NCBI GenBank assembly: GCA_963556145.1
Contig: OY744471.1
Span: forward strand, 5,821,590-5,885,589
Direction: 5' to 3'
Length of the DNA stretch: 64,000 nt
Origin: Hygrocybe punicea
Taxonomy: Eukaryota > Basidiomycota > Agaricomycetes > Agaricales > Hygrophoraceae
The notes under the pieces were generated by a model. The model was not told the origin of the DNA. It did not search any database and worked only from the letters and a program-made list of their open reading frames with translations. Shown one piece after another: positions 46,780 to 58,509 of the stretch. The translations under genes and the position numbers were made by a program. Each line of letters starts with the position of its first letter. The stretch's first letter is position 1.

Positions 46780-49360
46780 GAAATTAGGAAGAAATTTCGC
46801 TGGACTGGCCATTGTGTCTGGCGCCCTTGTAATAATAAAGAAAAAACTCACGGTGGGTGTTTGTGATACTTGACTTCTGTGTCGACTCGGTTGTCGATCT
46901 TCATGCGGATGTTGATGTTTCCTGCATTGTTGGAGGCTATGATAACCTCGGGGTCTAAGGTACCTGGGTTATGAACCTGAAAGTTGCCGTAGCCCAGTGA
47001 CTCACGGTGTTCGGACTAGTAATACGATCGCGCTGACGCCTGCCGCCATGTTGTCGCTTGCTTACCTAATGCTGGTCTACCCAAACCAGATCCGACATCC
47101 GACCAATCAATGCCAACCCCGTTATTTGCAAAATTCGCGACCACTTACCACCAAGGGAAACCGTCACAGACAAATTCTACTTCCCCCAGGTTGGTTGCGT
47201 CCCCTATGCTGCTATCCAATAATTCAAGGAGGAGGCCGGAGCCTGCTCTGCAACATTCGAGTATCGCTCCCGAGCGCATGGGTCTGGCGATGCGGGAGGT
47301 CGGGCGGAGAAGGACAAAGACAGCGATGCAAGGGGACGACTTGGAGCTTCGTCATCAGGAATCCTCGTCGTTCCGACGCCAGGGTTAGTGCCTTCGCCAA
47401 ACGGCAATTCAAATCAACGTCAACCACGAAGCTCCAACTCCACCGCACACCCCAAACACGATCGACTCGCGAACTCTCTTACGAGACCGACATCTCGTCC
47501 TTCGCTGGATAAACCGCTGCCCCATGTCAAGAATGACAATTACAATTCACTCCCACCACTATCTTCCAACCGGCACCGTCCACCCCAACCCCCAACCACA
47601 ACCACAACCACGAGGCATTGCCAGCGTCGAGTTACGCAGATAAGCCACTTCCCCAGCCATCAGAGTCAGTGCCGCCCACCAAACTGCATTCGGCCCAGCG
47701 AGAAGCAGAGCAGATACAGAAAACGGGTTTCCGCCGTGAAATGTTCATGTTATCGGGCGCACAGACGACGTTGCGTTCCCATCTGTCCCGATTAGACACG
47801 GCCCAGCTTATTCCCTTATCACAACAAAAGCAACCGATTCCACCAGCTAGCGTGCCACTCCAGCCAGACAAAGAAATACATCCAACGCCAATTCCGATAA
47901 ACCATACAACAAACCAGCCAGAGAAATCCTTCTCCATACTCACAACCTACTCAGCCTACGCCCAGCACACCTTCACACACCGCAGACAGCCCGCTGGTGT
48001 TGAGCCAAATTCTGTTGAACAACCGCAAGACATGGCCCGTATCGATACGGCCAGTAGTCGCGGAGGGTGCACTAAGCCGTACTACAGGACAGTCTCCTCG
48101 CGACCCGTGCCGTGGCTAGCTGGTCCTGTCATGTCCCCACTGAGCCAGGTAATGTTAATGTTTCTTGTTTTGGTCCCGGAAGTTGCGCTCAATCTCCGGA
48201 TTGGGACGTCAAGGTTGTGTTCCGATCAACGTTCGGTGGTTCTTTGACCAGAGTCTCTTAATTTACCTTGTTTTTGTTTTTGTTTTTTTCCCTTTGTTCA
48301 AATTATCTTAATGGCGATCTATTTGCAGGATTATGACGACATTAATATTAATATTCACTCGTCCCTCGACAACCCGCACACGCTCAGACCAGACCGTCAG
48401 TTCGTCCACCAGTTGCTCAATCCCCTTACTCTCAGGCCTGGCTTGCTCTGCACACAGACGCCTTTCACCCCCACTCCAATCCTTCTCCAGTAACCCAGAA
48501 CAGCAACCCTTCACAAACCAACGTGTCTCTAGGCCATTCCAACATGGGCAACAGCACCAGCTCACTCTCGTCCCCAAACCCAGTTTCTTCCCCTCCAACA
48601 CCCCGTTCCAATTCTGGAAAATCTCGAGCACCCATCTCGCAACCTGGCCCTGAAGAAAACCAACGACGATCGCATCTCCAGAAACCCAGAGTCGGTATTC
48701 CAGCCAGTATTGCCTCTGCAGCCTCGCAAGGCGTCCAGTACAAGATCGACTAACAACCAGTACCATCGAATGACGCCCGTTCACGGCAAACCACTCATAT
48801 TTGCTGCCATGGCGACGATGGTACACACAGTCCATGGCCAGTCAGGGCCATCCCCCGATTTCAATCAACAGGTATCCTATACTACACTTCGTTTTCTTAT
48901 TCCAAACACAACTACTGATACTGCCCTCAACGGCGCTTGCAGTAGTCGTCACAACCTTCTTCCACCACTCTTTTTCCACCTCGCGAGCATGCGCTACCGA
49001 GTCAATGTGATCGGCTTCCGCTATGAAAGGAGGTGCGAGGGTGGGCATACTCGAAGTCTGGGAATGGATGGGCCAATCAACCCCCGCGAAGGTACCCTGT
49101 CTCCTTCGCGGGCGCTTTGGCTAAGAATCAGACCACCACCCGCAAAGGTCGCTGGTGATGATTATGGGAACTTACGCCAAATCTCCGCTGCAATGCAAGT
49201 GTTTTCTTTTCTAACTCCCATTCCCCTACTCCGCCTCTCCTCTTCCCCATTTGCACCTGCCTGAGCCTGACTCAGACTCAGATTCCAGCGTCTAAGTTAC
49301 TACCGGTATGCCTCGTGTTCTATGACAGGGAGAAAAATTATTATTATAATAAATAATAAT
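46780..49360. other. Region with proline/serine-rich open frames, no gene assigned
   Basis: Readable but unrecognised stretches include, on the minus strand, GNFQVHNPGTLDPEVIIASN (about 46860-46990). On the plus strand are VTDKFYFPQVGCVPYAAIQ (about 47165-47220), FRREMFMLSGAQTTLRSHL (about 47730) and a serine-rich frame ending GVQYKID at 48753. They lie in changing frames with stops. They may be decayed genes, possibly including the missing N-terminal part of the EXO84 copy that follows, but I cannot show this. Confidence 0.3.
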
Positions 49361-49371
49361 CCTTCAGTTGC

Positions 49372-51526
49372 AGATCTCCGGGTCCTCTATGCCAACCAAA
49401 CGCAGACATTGCACGCTCAGATCGAGGGTTCATCCAAATTTGCGCCTACAACTCCTGGATGACACGTCGTGATTGAGATGGATGGAATCGTCGCGCTTAA
49501 CACCGCCACATACAAAGTTGATCATGCTGTACGATTCGTCGTGCTGGATGATGCGGTACTCGTGGCAAGAAGACGGAGGACGAATACGGTCGGAGAGCGT
49601 ACAAGCGCGGCTGGGAGGACGGAACAAGGGAAGTTGATTGCAGAAAAGTGTTGGCCGCTCAATGAGATGTTAGTCCTGGATACAAAGGATTCCGCAAGTG
49701 CGTCATCCTCTCCGTTCCTGCCGGTTTTTGTTCCCATTTTCAGTCTTCAGGTATGACGAATGTATTTAAAATCCACCATGCAAAGGAGACGCACGTCTAT
49801 CGCACCGAAGTTGCGGCAGACAAAAAAGCTTTGCTCACAAATGTCCGCCAAGTCGCAGAGGAATTGGCTGCAAAGAAACGCAAGGGGAGAGGAAGGCGAG
49901 TATGAGCGACGAAAGAGTCTGTGGAGTGGCGATGTAAGCATTTGCATATTTTTCCCCATTGCTCTTTCCTTCATGATTGTTGCAAGTGCCAATTCATGCC
50001 CTTTATTAGCGCAACACCGTCTCAGCCGATAGTGTCCCTCCAGTTCCTGATTGGATGGCTGATCTGAACCACAGGGCAGGCGGTGATGACTCTGGTGCCA
50101 AGGAGAAGGCGGAGCGGGATGCTCGGTGGGTGGGTGAATGGAGTGACGAGCTGACGGTTGCGGTCGCACTGAGGGAGTGGGAAAAGGCGGTTGTGCTTGT
50201 TGAACAAGGTTCGTTCGTACCCGTTTTCCCCCTTGTGTTTCCGGTGCCCACATATTTCATAGGAAAAGCAAAACTCTCCACAACCCCTCCACTTGCATCC
50301 AAACTCTCCACTCTCACCGCTGTTGACCACCTCCCTTTTGCAATCACTTTCTTCCCTTACGAATCGTTAATCAGAAGTTGTTAGTCTCATATCTTGGCTG
50401 GTGCGGCTGCAAGCGGGTCCTGCGGCTCGAAGTACCTTCCTCAACGCCCGTTCGAAGGCCATTCATAAACATACGCGCGATCAGGTTTGATGGCCATATT
50501 GGCATGTACATCGGTGATTTAGCGATTGTGGTGTTCACAGGGATAAAGCATACGGCGGATTGTTTTTTGGCGAGCTTCAAGGAGAATGAAGTGGCCAGTT
50601 GTGCGTTGGCTCATCTTGAATCCGGTGGCAAGCTTTTGACTTACTCAAAAACTTTCCCGGCTAGCGTTTATTGAATGGACAAAAAAGCAGCTAGAAGATT
50701 ACGCCGAGATGTTCAGGAAACAAGTGTATAGCTCGGGTGTGGACACAAATACCGTGGATGAAGCTCTCAAGATTACTCATAGTCAGAGTAAAAAGGTCTG
50801 TAACTGTTTTAAATAATTACCTCATCTCATTCTCCGTCACGCAGCTCTTGCAAGAATATGGGCCCGACTTCCGCTTCTTCTTGGATGACCTCCTCACCAG
50901 AAGCTGTGGCATCACCGCCAGCATTTAGCCTTCGCGCGTATCAGAATCCCGAGCCGATACTTCTTCAAACTCCATCAACGGAATCATTTATGTCGCCGGT
51001 CCCCAATTCCGCTCGTCTCGGCACCCCAATGTCCGCTGTACCCAATGTTCGTCTTCTCTTCTGCGGCCACGCCTGGACCCTTTACCTCACGCTTCCGATC
51101 TCCACTTCCCACCCTGGCCACGCCCGCCACTGGCGACTCGGACATTCCTTCCGCCTTCGCACTTCCTTCCGCGCCACTTTGCTCCGCGCTGCGCACCCCA
51201 ATGTCAGCATTCCCACCGCCGTCACCACCCACATCGCCCATTTCCCAAGTCGTATCACCCATCCCGAGGCGCACGCGGTCGCCGCCGCCCAGTGCCTATG
51301 CACTGCGCAGTGTGACACCGGGCTCGATAAGTCGCCCACCCAGACCTCCGTCAGGTAGTTCGGCTCCGCGCGCCAGCAGCCCTGCACCCCCTCCACGGTC
51401 TACCAATAGACCTGGGAGCGCGCATCGACCGCCTCCAGTCGCCGTGCCCAAGAGACGGCATGTTCTGAACAATGTCTTCAGGACCACTCCGTTTGGCACG
51501 TGGAGGCCCGATAGCGCATTTAATTA
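49372..51526 (+). pseudogene. EXO84: EXO84 exocyst subunit, disrupted copy lacking its N-terminus
   Basis: EXO84 is a subunit of the exocyst, which tethers secretory vesicles to the plasma membrane. Exons read ADLRVLYANQTQTLHAQIEG then PTTPG, an in-frame TGA, and HVVIEMDGIVALNTATYKVD (49440-49520). They continue with LNEMLVLDTKDSA, FKIHHAKETHVYRTEVAADK (PH-like part), SDELTVAVALREWEKAV (50140-50200), RAIRFDGHIGMYIGDLAIVV (50480), DYAEMFRKQVYSS and LLQEYGPDFRFFLDDLL (about 50850-50900). Further shifts occur near 50380-50460 and 50600-50690. A proline/serine-rich frame continues to TAA at about 51526 and may be the normal low-complexity tail. The TGA replaces a conserved Arg of PTTPGRH. The missing N-terminal coiled coil and multiple breaks argue for a pseudogene. 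Confidence 0.8.
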
Positions 51527-51549
51527 ACTCTGTAAATAGACAAGTGATC

Positions 51550-52905
51550 CTACGATTCTGCATCTTCCTTGACGTTGACAAGCTCCCTACCTTCCTCTAC
51601 CATATCTCCCTTCGTGCAGCCAACAGCCATCACCACGCCAACCACATCAGCCCTCAACACGGTCTCTGTCTTCATGCTCTCCAAATACCACAATGGCTTG
51701 ACCCTTCTCGACCCTGTCACCGACCTTCACCCATACGTCCACGATTAGACTTGGCATAGGGGCTTTGAGCACACCTTTACCTGCGGCAAGCACGTCCCCG
51801 CCTATAGAGAGCAGCCATTTAGGGGATGGCAATAGGAAGGTCATCTTCACACCGCCAGTAAACACATGGAGACGCTCCATAGTGCTGGGAGATGAAGAGG
51901 GTACGCTATGTTGTGGCAGTTGCGAAACGATGGTAGTCCGCCGATGCTCGCTATTGAGGGTTACTGCCACGGTTGTCGGGAGGTGGGCTGCGCGAGTACA
52001 CATGGAAACGAAGTATTTGATGTTGGCGTGCGCACTGTGACGTCAAAAGTATGAGATGTGGTAGATTTAATGAGGACGGTGATAAGTTCTCCAGAGGCTT
52101 CGTCTTGTAGAGTGATGACTCATTCGTGTATGTCTCCACCAAAGCGACGGGAAAGGGGGGAAGACCAAGGTGAGGGAGATGTCGTCGTTTGGTCCCGGAG
52201 GACTACGAATATTGCAGCTTGTGCAAGAACTTCAAGGGACGCCGTCTTTCAACTCATACGTATATATGCGCAGAATCACACTGCTGACCTATTTCCAGCT
52301 ATCTCTGAGGAGACTGTATAGAGAACGGATGACGTACCGTAATAAACCCTGTCTCGACCTCCCCATCAATGAACGCCTGATTACCCGCCAAGGTCCTCAG
52401 GAATTCTACGTTGGTAGCAACACCCACAACTCTATACTCATCTAATGCCTTGCGCAGCATTCGCAATGCTTCGGTGCGATCCCTGGCATGCACAACGAGC
52501 TTTGCAATCATAGGGTCATAAAATACGCCGATCTGTGAACCTTCCGTGCAGCCTTGTTCGAGCCGCAAAGGTGATATTGTCAGGGCGGTGTCGTGGGAGG
52601 GTCTGAGGTCTGACTTGGGATGAGTGAAGAGGCTGACGGGAGTGAAGGAAAGGAGGGAGCGAATATTTGCGTGGGGGTGGGCGTGGAGAGGTAGAGAAGC
52701 GGCCCAGAGTCAGGGAGGAAGTTGTTGTGGGGGTTCTCGGCATAGATACGGGCTTCAAAGGCGTGACCGACGAGTGGAATAGCTGATTGCGCCAAAGGCA
52801 GAGCATTGCCTGCTGCGACCTGTGGAGGTGGCGACAGCTTGTATGCGGAGAGAAACAATGGAATCAAACAAAGGACCGCACCTCCAATTGGCAACTTCGC
52901 CATAT
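51550..52905 (-). pseudogene. MCCA: Methylcrotonoyl-CoA carboxylase alpha subunit, 3' fragment
   Basis: The enzyme is a mitochondrial biotin carboxylase of leucine breakdown. The fragment reads right to left: QLE at 52890 (exon end), then [40 protein letters not shown], an exon with QIGVFYDPMIAKLVVHARDR and FLRTLAGNQAFIDGEVETGF, and the biotinyl domain (VLKAPMPSLIVDVWVKVGD). A one-base insertion precedes the biotin-attachment motif, which is intact in the next frame (LESMKTETVLRA), followed by GCTKGDMVEEGRELV and the stop at 51550. The N-terminal ATP-grasp part is absent: coding stops exactly where the hairpin repeat at 52906-52951 begins. Confidence 0.85.
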
Positions 52906-52951
52906 GAAGGGTTTTCCCGATGAGGAAAACCCTTCGTATGATCAAATTTTC
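52906..52951 (+). repeat. Conserved terminal-hairpin repeat, copy 2
   Basis: Same 46 bp as 2495-2540 (hairpin arms GAAGGGTTTTCC plus tail). Its left edge abuts the truncated carboxylase exon, so the hairpin edge behaves as the end of an inserted or transposed segment lying to its right. Confidence 0.65.
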
Positions 52952-53039
52952 GAATCAAGCGAGTTCTTTTATGTTTGATTGGCTTTCTTCTGTACTGACC
53001 TGCTCGTATACCCTTCTAGTCGATAAATGGTACGGCCAT

Positions 53040-54908
53040 GTCCATTCCCAAGCCTTCGACGACGAATGCGATGAGGTTACAAGCGTCTCTCGTCCGGTTC
53101 TGAGTCCGGCGAATCCAAGCGTGCCAAGATCTTCCAGGTCGCCGACACTACCTACGACTCCGTACACGAAGTCTCAAAGCTCGAGAGGCTCCTTTATTAC
53201 TTTGGTCTCAGCGGCAACGGACGACCTGGCCCTAAGCTCGTCTACAGGACGTCTACGGATGTCTTCACGCCTCCTACAGGGCCAGAGTACAACCTTCGCG
53301 TTATGCAGTTTCTCCCTGTCTATGATCACAGCAAACTTAGCAAGGACAACCTTTGGAACACGATTCGTGAGGAGGTACGTGATCTTCTCGGAGCGTAGCA
53401 TTCTGCGGACTGACACTCGTTCCAAGGATGTGAAACTTCTCGACAAGCAACAAATCCAGCACACCTCCGTCGAACTCGCCCGCTTTGGGTGGGATGAGCA
53501 GAACGAGGATGGCGGCAGAAAGCCAGTTACCACTCGCGTTACTATCTGGGTTGGAGTGCTGCCAGACACCACCACCGGCGAGGCCGCGTTCAACTCCTCT
53601 CAGGACATCCTCGAACTCCTCAAGCAGCACAAGGTTGACGGCCTCGAAGTGGCGTATCGCGAATCGGTAGTCCATCCGCTCGCCGGCTCTGAGCTGTTCG
53701 CACCCGTGGACAATGACCATCAACTCAAGGACGTCATGGATTGCGTCACCACGTCCCTCAGCCTGCCCATCGCAGGCCTGAAGACTATGCACAGGCAGGG
53801 GACCCTGGGATTCTACTTCCGAATCGGTAACGACCTCTACGGCGTTACGGCACGCCATGTTCTGTTCCCCGCGGAGGAAGGCAACAAACCTTACAAACAC
53901 GTCTGTACGTTCGTTTTCTCGCCAAAGATGAGCGCAGTTCTAACTACACCTACCTAGCCGCTGCGCGCAAGAAAAAGGTCGTCCTGATGGGCACCCGAGC
54001 CTTTGAGGACTTCCTGGCATCCATCAAGGCCAAAATCGGCAACCTGAACAACACCGTCACCTTCCTGAAGAAGCGCGCTACGGCACAGAGGAAGAAGGCC
54101 GATCCTGGTCTGGCGGCCACCGAAGCCAACATCGAGAGCACGATCGAGGCGATCGAGGCCCTCAAGGCGTTCTTTACCACGATGAAGAAGGACGAGTGGT
54201 CGGATGTGAACAACCGGGTTATTGGCCACGTCGTCTGGGCCCCTCCGATCACTGGCAGCAATGCCCCCTACGGCTACACCAAAGATGTCTGCGTCATCAA
54301 GCTCGACGACAGGAAGTTTGCGGCGAATTTCAAAGGGGATGTGATTGATTTAGGAGCGTGCTGACCTGGCCTAACTAAAGGTGCACAATCTAACTGTTCA
54401 TATTCTAGGCACCAAAATCGAGGCCGGCGAGTTCATGTCGAGAATGTACCCTCGAGATGACGCGCCTTCCGAGTTCGACTACCCCGACGATCGTCTTTAC
54501 AAGCTCCAACGCATTCTCACCGCCGCTCAGATCAAGCAGCCCAACAGTCAGGACTTGAACGGCTATCCAGTGCGATACGTCATCAAGAACGGTCACACTA
54601 CCGGCACGACGATTGGTCGTCTTAACGGGTTCGAGTCTCACGTGCGCCACTACGGCATCCTCGGCAGCTTCGACGCCATCGAAGCAGCTGTCTATCCGTA
54701 CGATAACGACTCCGGTTCTTTCTCCAAAGGCGGGGACTCTGGGGCCGAAGTCGCCGGTGCCGATAACGAGTTCGGTCTCCAACTTACCAGTGGTGCTGGT
54801 CCTACCGAATCGTCCGACGTCACTTACTGCACCCCAATGTTCTGGCTCTGGGACAGCGTCATCAAGCCCGAGTTCCCAGGCGCCAACCTCCACTTCGACG
54901 CGATCTAG
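53040..54908 (+). CDS. Trypsin-fold serine-protease-like protein, agaricomycete family of unknown role
   Basis: Blocks in order: YDSVHEVSKLERLLYYFGLS, YRTSTDVFTPPTGPEYNLRV (53240-53300), an intron 53374-53427, VTIWVGVLPDTTTGEAAFNS, QGTLGFYFRIGNDLYGVTAR then HVLF (53800-53870), an intron at about 53908-53958 with GTACGT donor, KKVVLMGTRAFEDFL, VIGHVVWAPPITG, KDVCVIKLD (54285-54310), an intron ending near 54409, SHVRHYGILGSFDAIEAAVY and GGDSGAEVAG (54730-54760). TARHVLF, KDVCVIKLD and GGDSG could supply the His, Asp and Ser of a chymotrypsin-type triad. The secreted or cellular location is unclear. A frame shift near 53085 and an imperfect donor near 54357 suggest damage or an error. It converges with the NTPase gene, 174 bp away. 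Confidence 0.6.
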
Positions 54909-55082
54909 GTTCATCTATTCCTCCTGTCTCATGCCCTCGTATCTATAGCTGACAACGTTACTAGGTGTCATTATTTATGAAAATTGCAATAAATTATTTA
55001 TTTCGACGTTCGCTGCCTTAATCAAACTAAAAATACAAGTTTTTGATGGTTGCCCAAGATAAGGTGCCCTCTTTCGGCTTCG

Positions 55083-58000
55083 CTAAGAAAAACCATCTTC
55101 CTCGTCTTCCACGTCTGACAGGAAGACTCCTTCCTGAGCCTCAGACTGGACTTGTACACCGCTGAGTTCAGGACAATCAATCCAATGATAGCAATTTGCG
55201 CCTCGACTCCAGAACGGTTTCATTTTTCGGAGAGCGGCGATGGAAGCATCATCTCCCCGAGCATGTTCTCCCAGAAAATCACGAGAGCGCAGTAAAAGCG
55301 CAAAACTTGCCCTTTGCTCTTCGAGGATTCCTCGGTACACAGTCGGGGAACAACCATAGGCTTTGATGCTGTAACGTGGATGGTCAGGACGAGGGTGATG
55401 ATGAGTACCTGATTTCGGGATGACAACTTTAGACGGGGTACTGATTATAGTTTGAGTGAATCTTTTCACAGGCGTCGTGAGTTGTGCCGCTGGGCTGTGA
55501 GCAGGTTTTTTGGATGCGATATTTTGCGTAGTAGCAGGCTTCCTCTGCGAGGATGAGCTTTTGGTTTTCGTGACTGCATTTTCCGGTATTGAGGTTTGCA
55601 CACCAACCTCCATAATTAGAGTGATGTAGGGACGTGAATCCGGGTGAGGTTCGGGCTTATGATTTGGACAGCCTGAGCAGTTTGCCTTGGGGAAGAAGCC
55701 AACGTCTTTCTCGTCGATGAAGTATTTTCCTCCGTGCTTGCGCCGCTTAAATTGCACAAGAATACCCGACATAACCCACTCGCAGAGTTTTTTGTCCCAA
55801 AGAAGTACGGGAATCACACAATCAAGCGTTGGTTGCCCACTGCGGCATGTAATAACCATGCTCCTCATGAACGCTGCCCAGGCGGAGTACGTCGTCGTAC
55901 CACTGTCATCCGCCATTTTCCTGAAGTGTGTGAAGCGTATTTTCGCACCCTGAAAGGCCTCCCGAAGTTTCTGAGGTTGGAGATCAACGTTTGGGCCTTG
56001 GTTACGATTGTCGGGTCGGGAATCAAGGATGATCGTCGCGTGGGGTTCGGCAAACAGCATTTCTATGAAGGTGGTCAAGAGACATCCAGCGCTATAGTTG
56101 ATACTGTCCTGAGCAGTAAGGTGCTCATGTCGTACGGCGCGCCGGTAGGCATCCCATATGAGTGCACGCCCTGCGAGTTCACCCATCTCGCCATAATTCA
56201 GCAGCCCGGATGTGATATTCTCGTTGACAATCTCGAGGAACGCGTTCGGCTTTTGCTCGGTCCGGGACGCAAGTTGTCTACAAGCAGCTTCTGCTATGAT
56301 AGGCTCCGACGGATACCCCGATCGCAGGTACACAAGGTCTTTCGGAACGGAAAAGGCAGTCCGCATATGGCTTGCAACCAAGGAGGCCTCAGTCAATTGA
56401 ACATTTTCTCGCCGGACTTCGAAATCTAGCATCAAAATGCAGTCCACCACAGCCAATTTCGCCTTGGGTGACACCGCAGGAAACTGGATTTTGATATCGT
56501 GCGTGCCCAAAAGCTTCGCCTGCGCGAGTTCCATAACCTGAAGGCAAACAGAATCTTTTTTCAATCCGGCAGCCTGTATCATTGTCCAAAACCTACATGG
56601 GAGTCAGACAGAAGGAAAAACTTTGGGAAGGAAGGTACAGTTACACTCACAACGGCCTCCCAAATCGAGCTAAGTACTCTACGCTAGTAGTCTCTGCGAG
56701 AGACATTGTTTCCGGCCTGATCAGCATATCAGGGTAGCAGTCAAAGGGCGTCTCGGTAATCGGAGCATGAATCGTTGCTTGACCTTCGCGGATGCGAGCC
56801 GACCTGGCGAGGTTTCGAGGCGTGGCAAATTCGGCCAAATCACTATATGTGGAGAGGAATATGGCAAACACAGGGAACTTCAAAAAAACATTTATGACGG
56901 AGCATAAGACATCATATAACGTCTTCTGGATTTCGTTTTGTGGTTTGTGTGGCGTCAATGAATGAGCTTCGTCGAAATATATGACCATTTCAATTGCGTA
57001 TTCGGGTTTTCCGCTATACGACGCTCGCAGCTGCCTCAAAAGTCTTCCCAATTCACCCCTGGCTCGATTTTCCAAGGCAGTTTGCTCGACCTCATATATA
57101 TTTTGATCTCTACTAGTAGATTGACGGGGGTTATCGGTCTGCACCGATCATGAGACCCGTTTCTATGACATGCTTCTTCACGCACCTTTGTAAACATGTC
57201 TTTCCCAGTGTCGTTGGCCACACGAGAATAAAGTTCCTGACGAATCTCAACTAGTTGCGTCGACCACCAAGCCGCGAACATACGGGAATTCGCAAACGTT
57301 GGTTTATGTTTCTCCAGTTCGCTTCGAATACCTTCAAACAAGGATATGAAAAATCGAAGGTACATATTGGTGACCCCGTTCAGGTCAAGAACGCGAGTGA
57401 GACAGTTGCGGATGGTATCGTCAGCCGGTGGAAAGGCGAGATCTATTGGAAGATTCAGACTCGCAAAACGAAATTGAGTCAATGAACAACTCACCTCGAT
57501 CATCAAGGGCGGGTCGAAGGTTGAATGGAATAGTGAAAACTAATTTTGCTTGTTCGTGCACCATACGTGACTTGCCATAGCCGGAGCTCTGTATGATGGA
57601 AATTTGATTTCCGTAGAGTTCCGCTTTATTCAAGGCACAAATGTTGTTGAGCATCAGGACGTGAAGATCGCCGATATAGAGGTTATCCCACGCTCTGCCG
57701 AGCACTGCATCGCACAGATATGTTAGGCAACTCGACTTCTCCCAAGAGGGATTCCAATACCTTGTTCTAGACCAGAATAATCTTATCATCAAGGAATGTT
57801 CAAAAGTATGTCAATGCTCACTTGTGACCTCTCTGTCTACGGTGGGTGGCAGACTCCTACGAGAGACACTGGGAGCATCCGGCCAGAGAAGGTCTGTGTA
57901 GTGTTGAGCCTAGGAGCTCAACGTTAGCAAGTTATGGTACGGCAAACACACCTATTCGTCGTACTTCCTTGAACGACCCTGCTTGCCACGCGTTCCTTAG

Positions 58001-58435
58001 TACCCTTGCGATGGATGGTTCCCGATGAAGCAGTTGCTCTGCTTCGTCCGTTGAGAACGTTATTAGTCTGTTGTCCGCGGCGGTGATGTTGACGAGAATT
58101 GTAGGCAAATCAGGTTCCTCATGGAATTTCCGGAATGCGCGAAATGCTTTCTCGATCTTCGCATCGAGTAGCTTGTGATCGTCATCGGTGAAGCCATCGC
58201 GCTCCTGCGATACCTTTCTAAGGGCGGAAGGTTCGGCGGAGGCATGTACATCGCCAACAGACAAGCGTGAAAAGTCGTTGGATCCATGATAGTTGATGCC
58301 ACGTGATCTTGGGCAAGACGAAGGAAGTCGTTTTGCAGGAGAAAAATGACGTTTCCTGCGTAGCCACCGGACGTTCAAGCTCAAGTCCCCTTCGAGTTCA
58401 ACGCCCAACGCCGACGCCTTCCACCTTCTCTTCAT
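55083..58435 (-). CDS. P-loop NTPase of an agaricomycete multicopy (Crinkler-like) family
   Basis: Five exons, read right to left. ATG 58435 (MKRRWKASALGVEL) is preferred because it leaves 74 bp to the divergent VTI1 gene. Exon 1 ends near 57950. Exon 2 carries IIQSSGYGKSRMVHEQAKL (Walker A-type) and VFTIPFNLRP. Exon 4 has MVIYFDEAHSLTPHKPQ (Walker B-type) and FAIFLSTYSDLAEFATPRNL. The last exon (about 56600-55083) ends with a Cys pair (NCSGCPNH), a serine/threonine-rich linker and HPRYSIKAYGCSPTVYRGIL. A spliced length near 1,050 residues is plausible. It is paralogous to the gene at 1-2460. P-loop modules like this are known in Crinkler-type proteins; function here is not demonstrated. A possible frame break near 57110-57160 was not resolved. 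Confidence 0.65.
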
Positions 58436-58509
58436 CGTGGTGCCCATCCTTCCCTCATCACGGCCTGTCTGCTCAACTTCCGCAGCTTTCTCGTGTTCCC
58501 AATTCCGAG

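Noticed and set aside
50858..51358. A separate plus-strand protein of 166 residues overlapping the EXO84 tail
   Set aside because: It is an alternative frame of proline/serine-rich DNA. The EXO84 frame explains the upstream part, and nothing supports a second gene.
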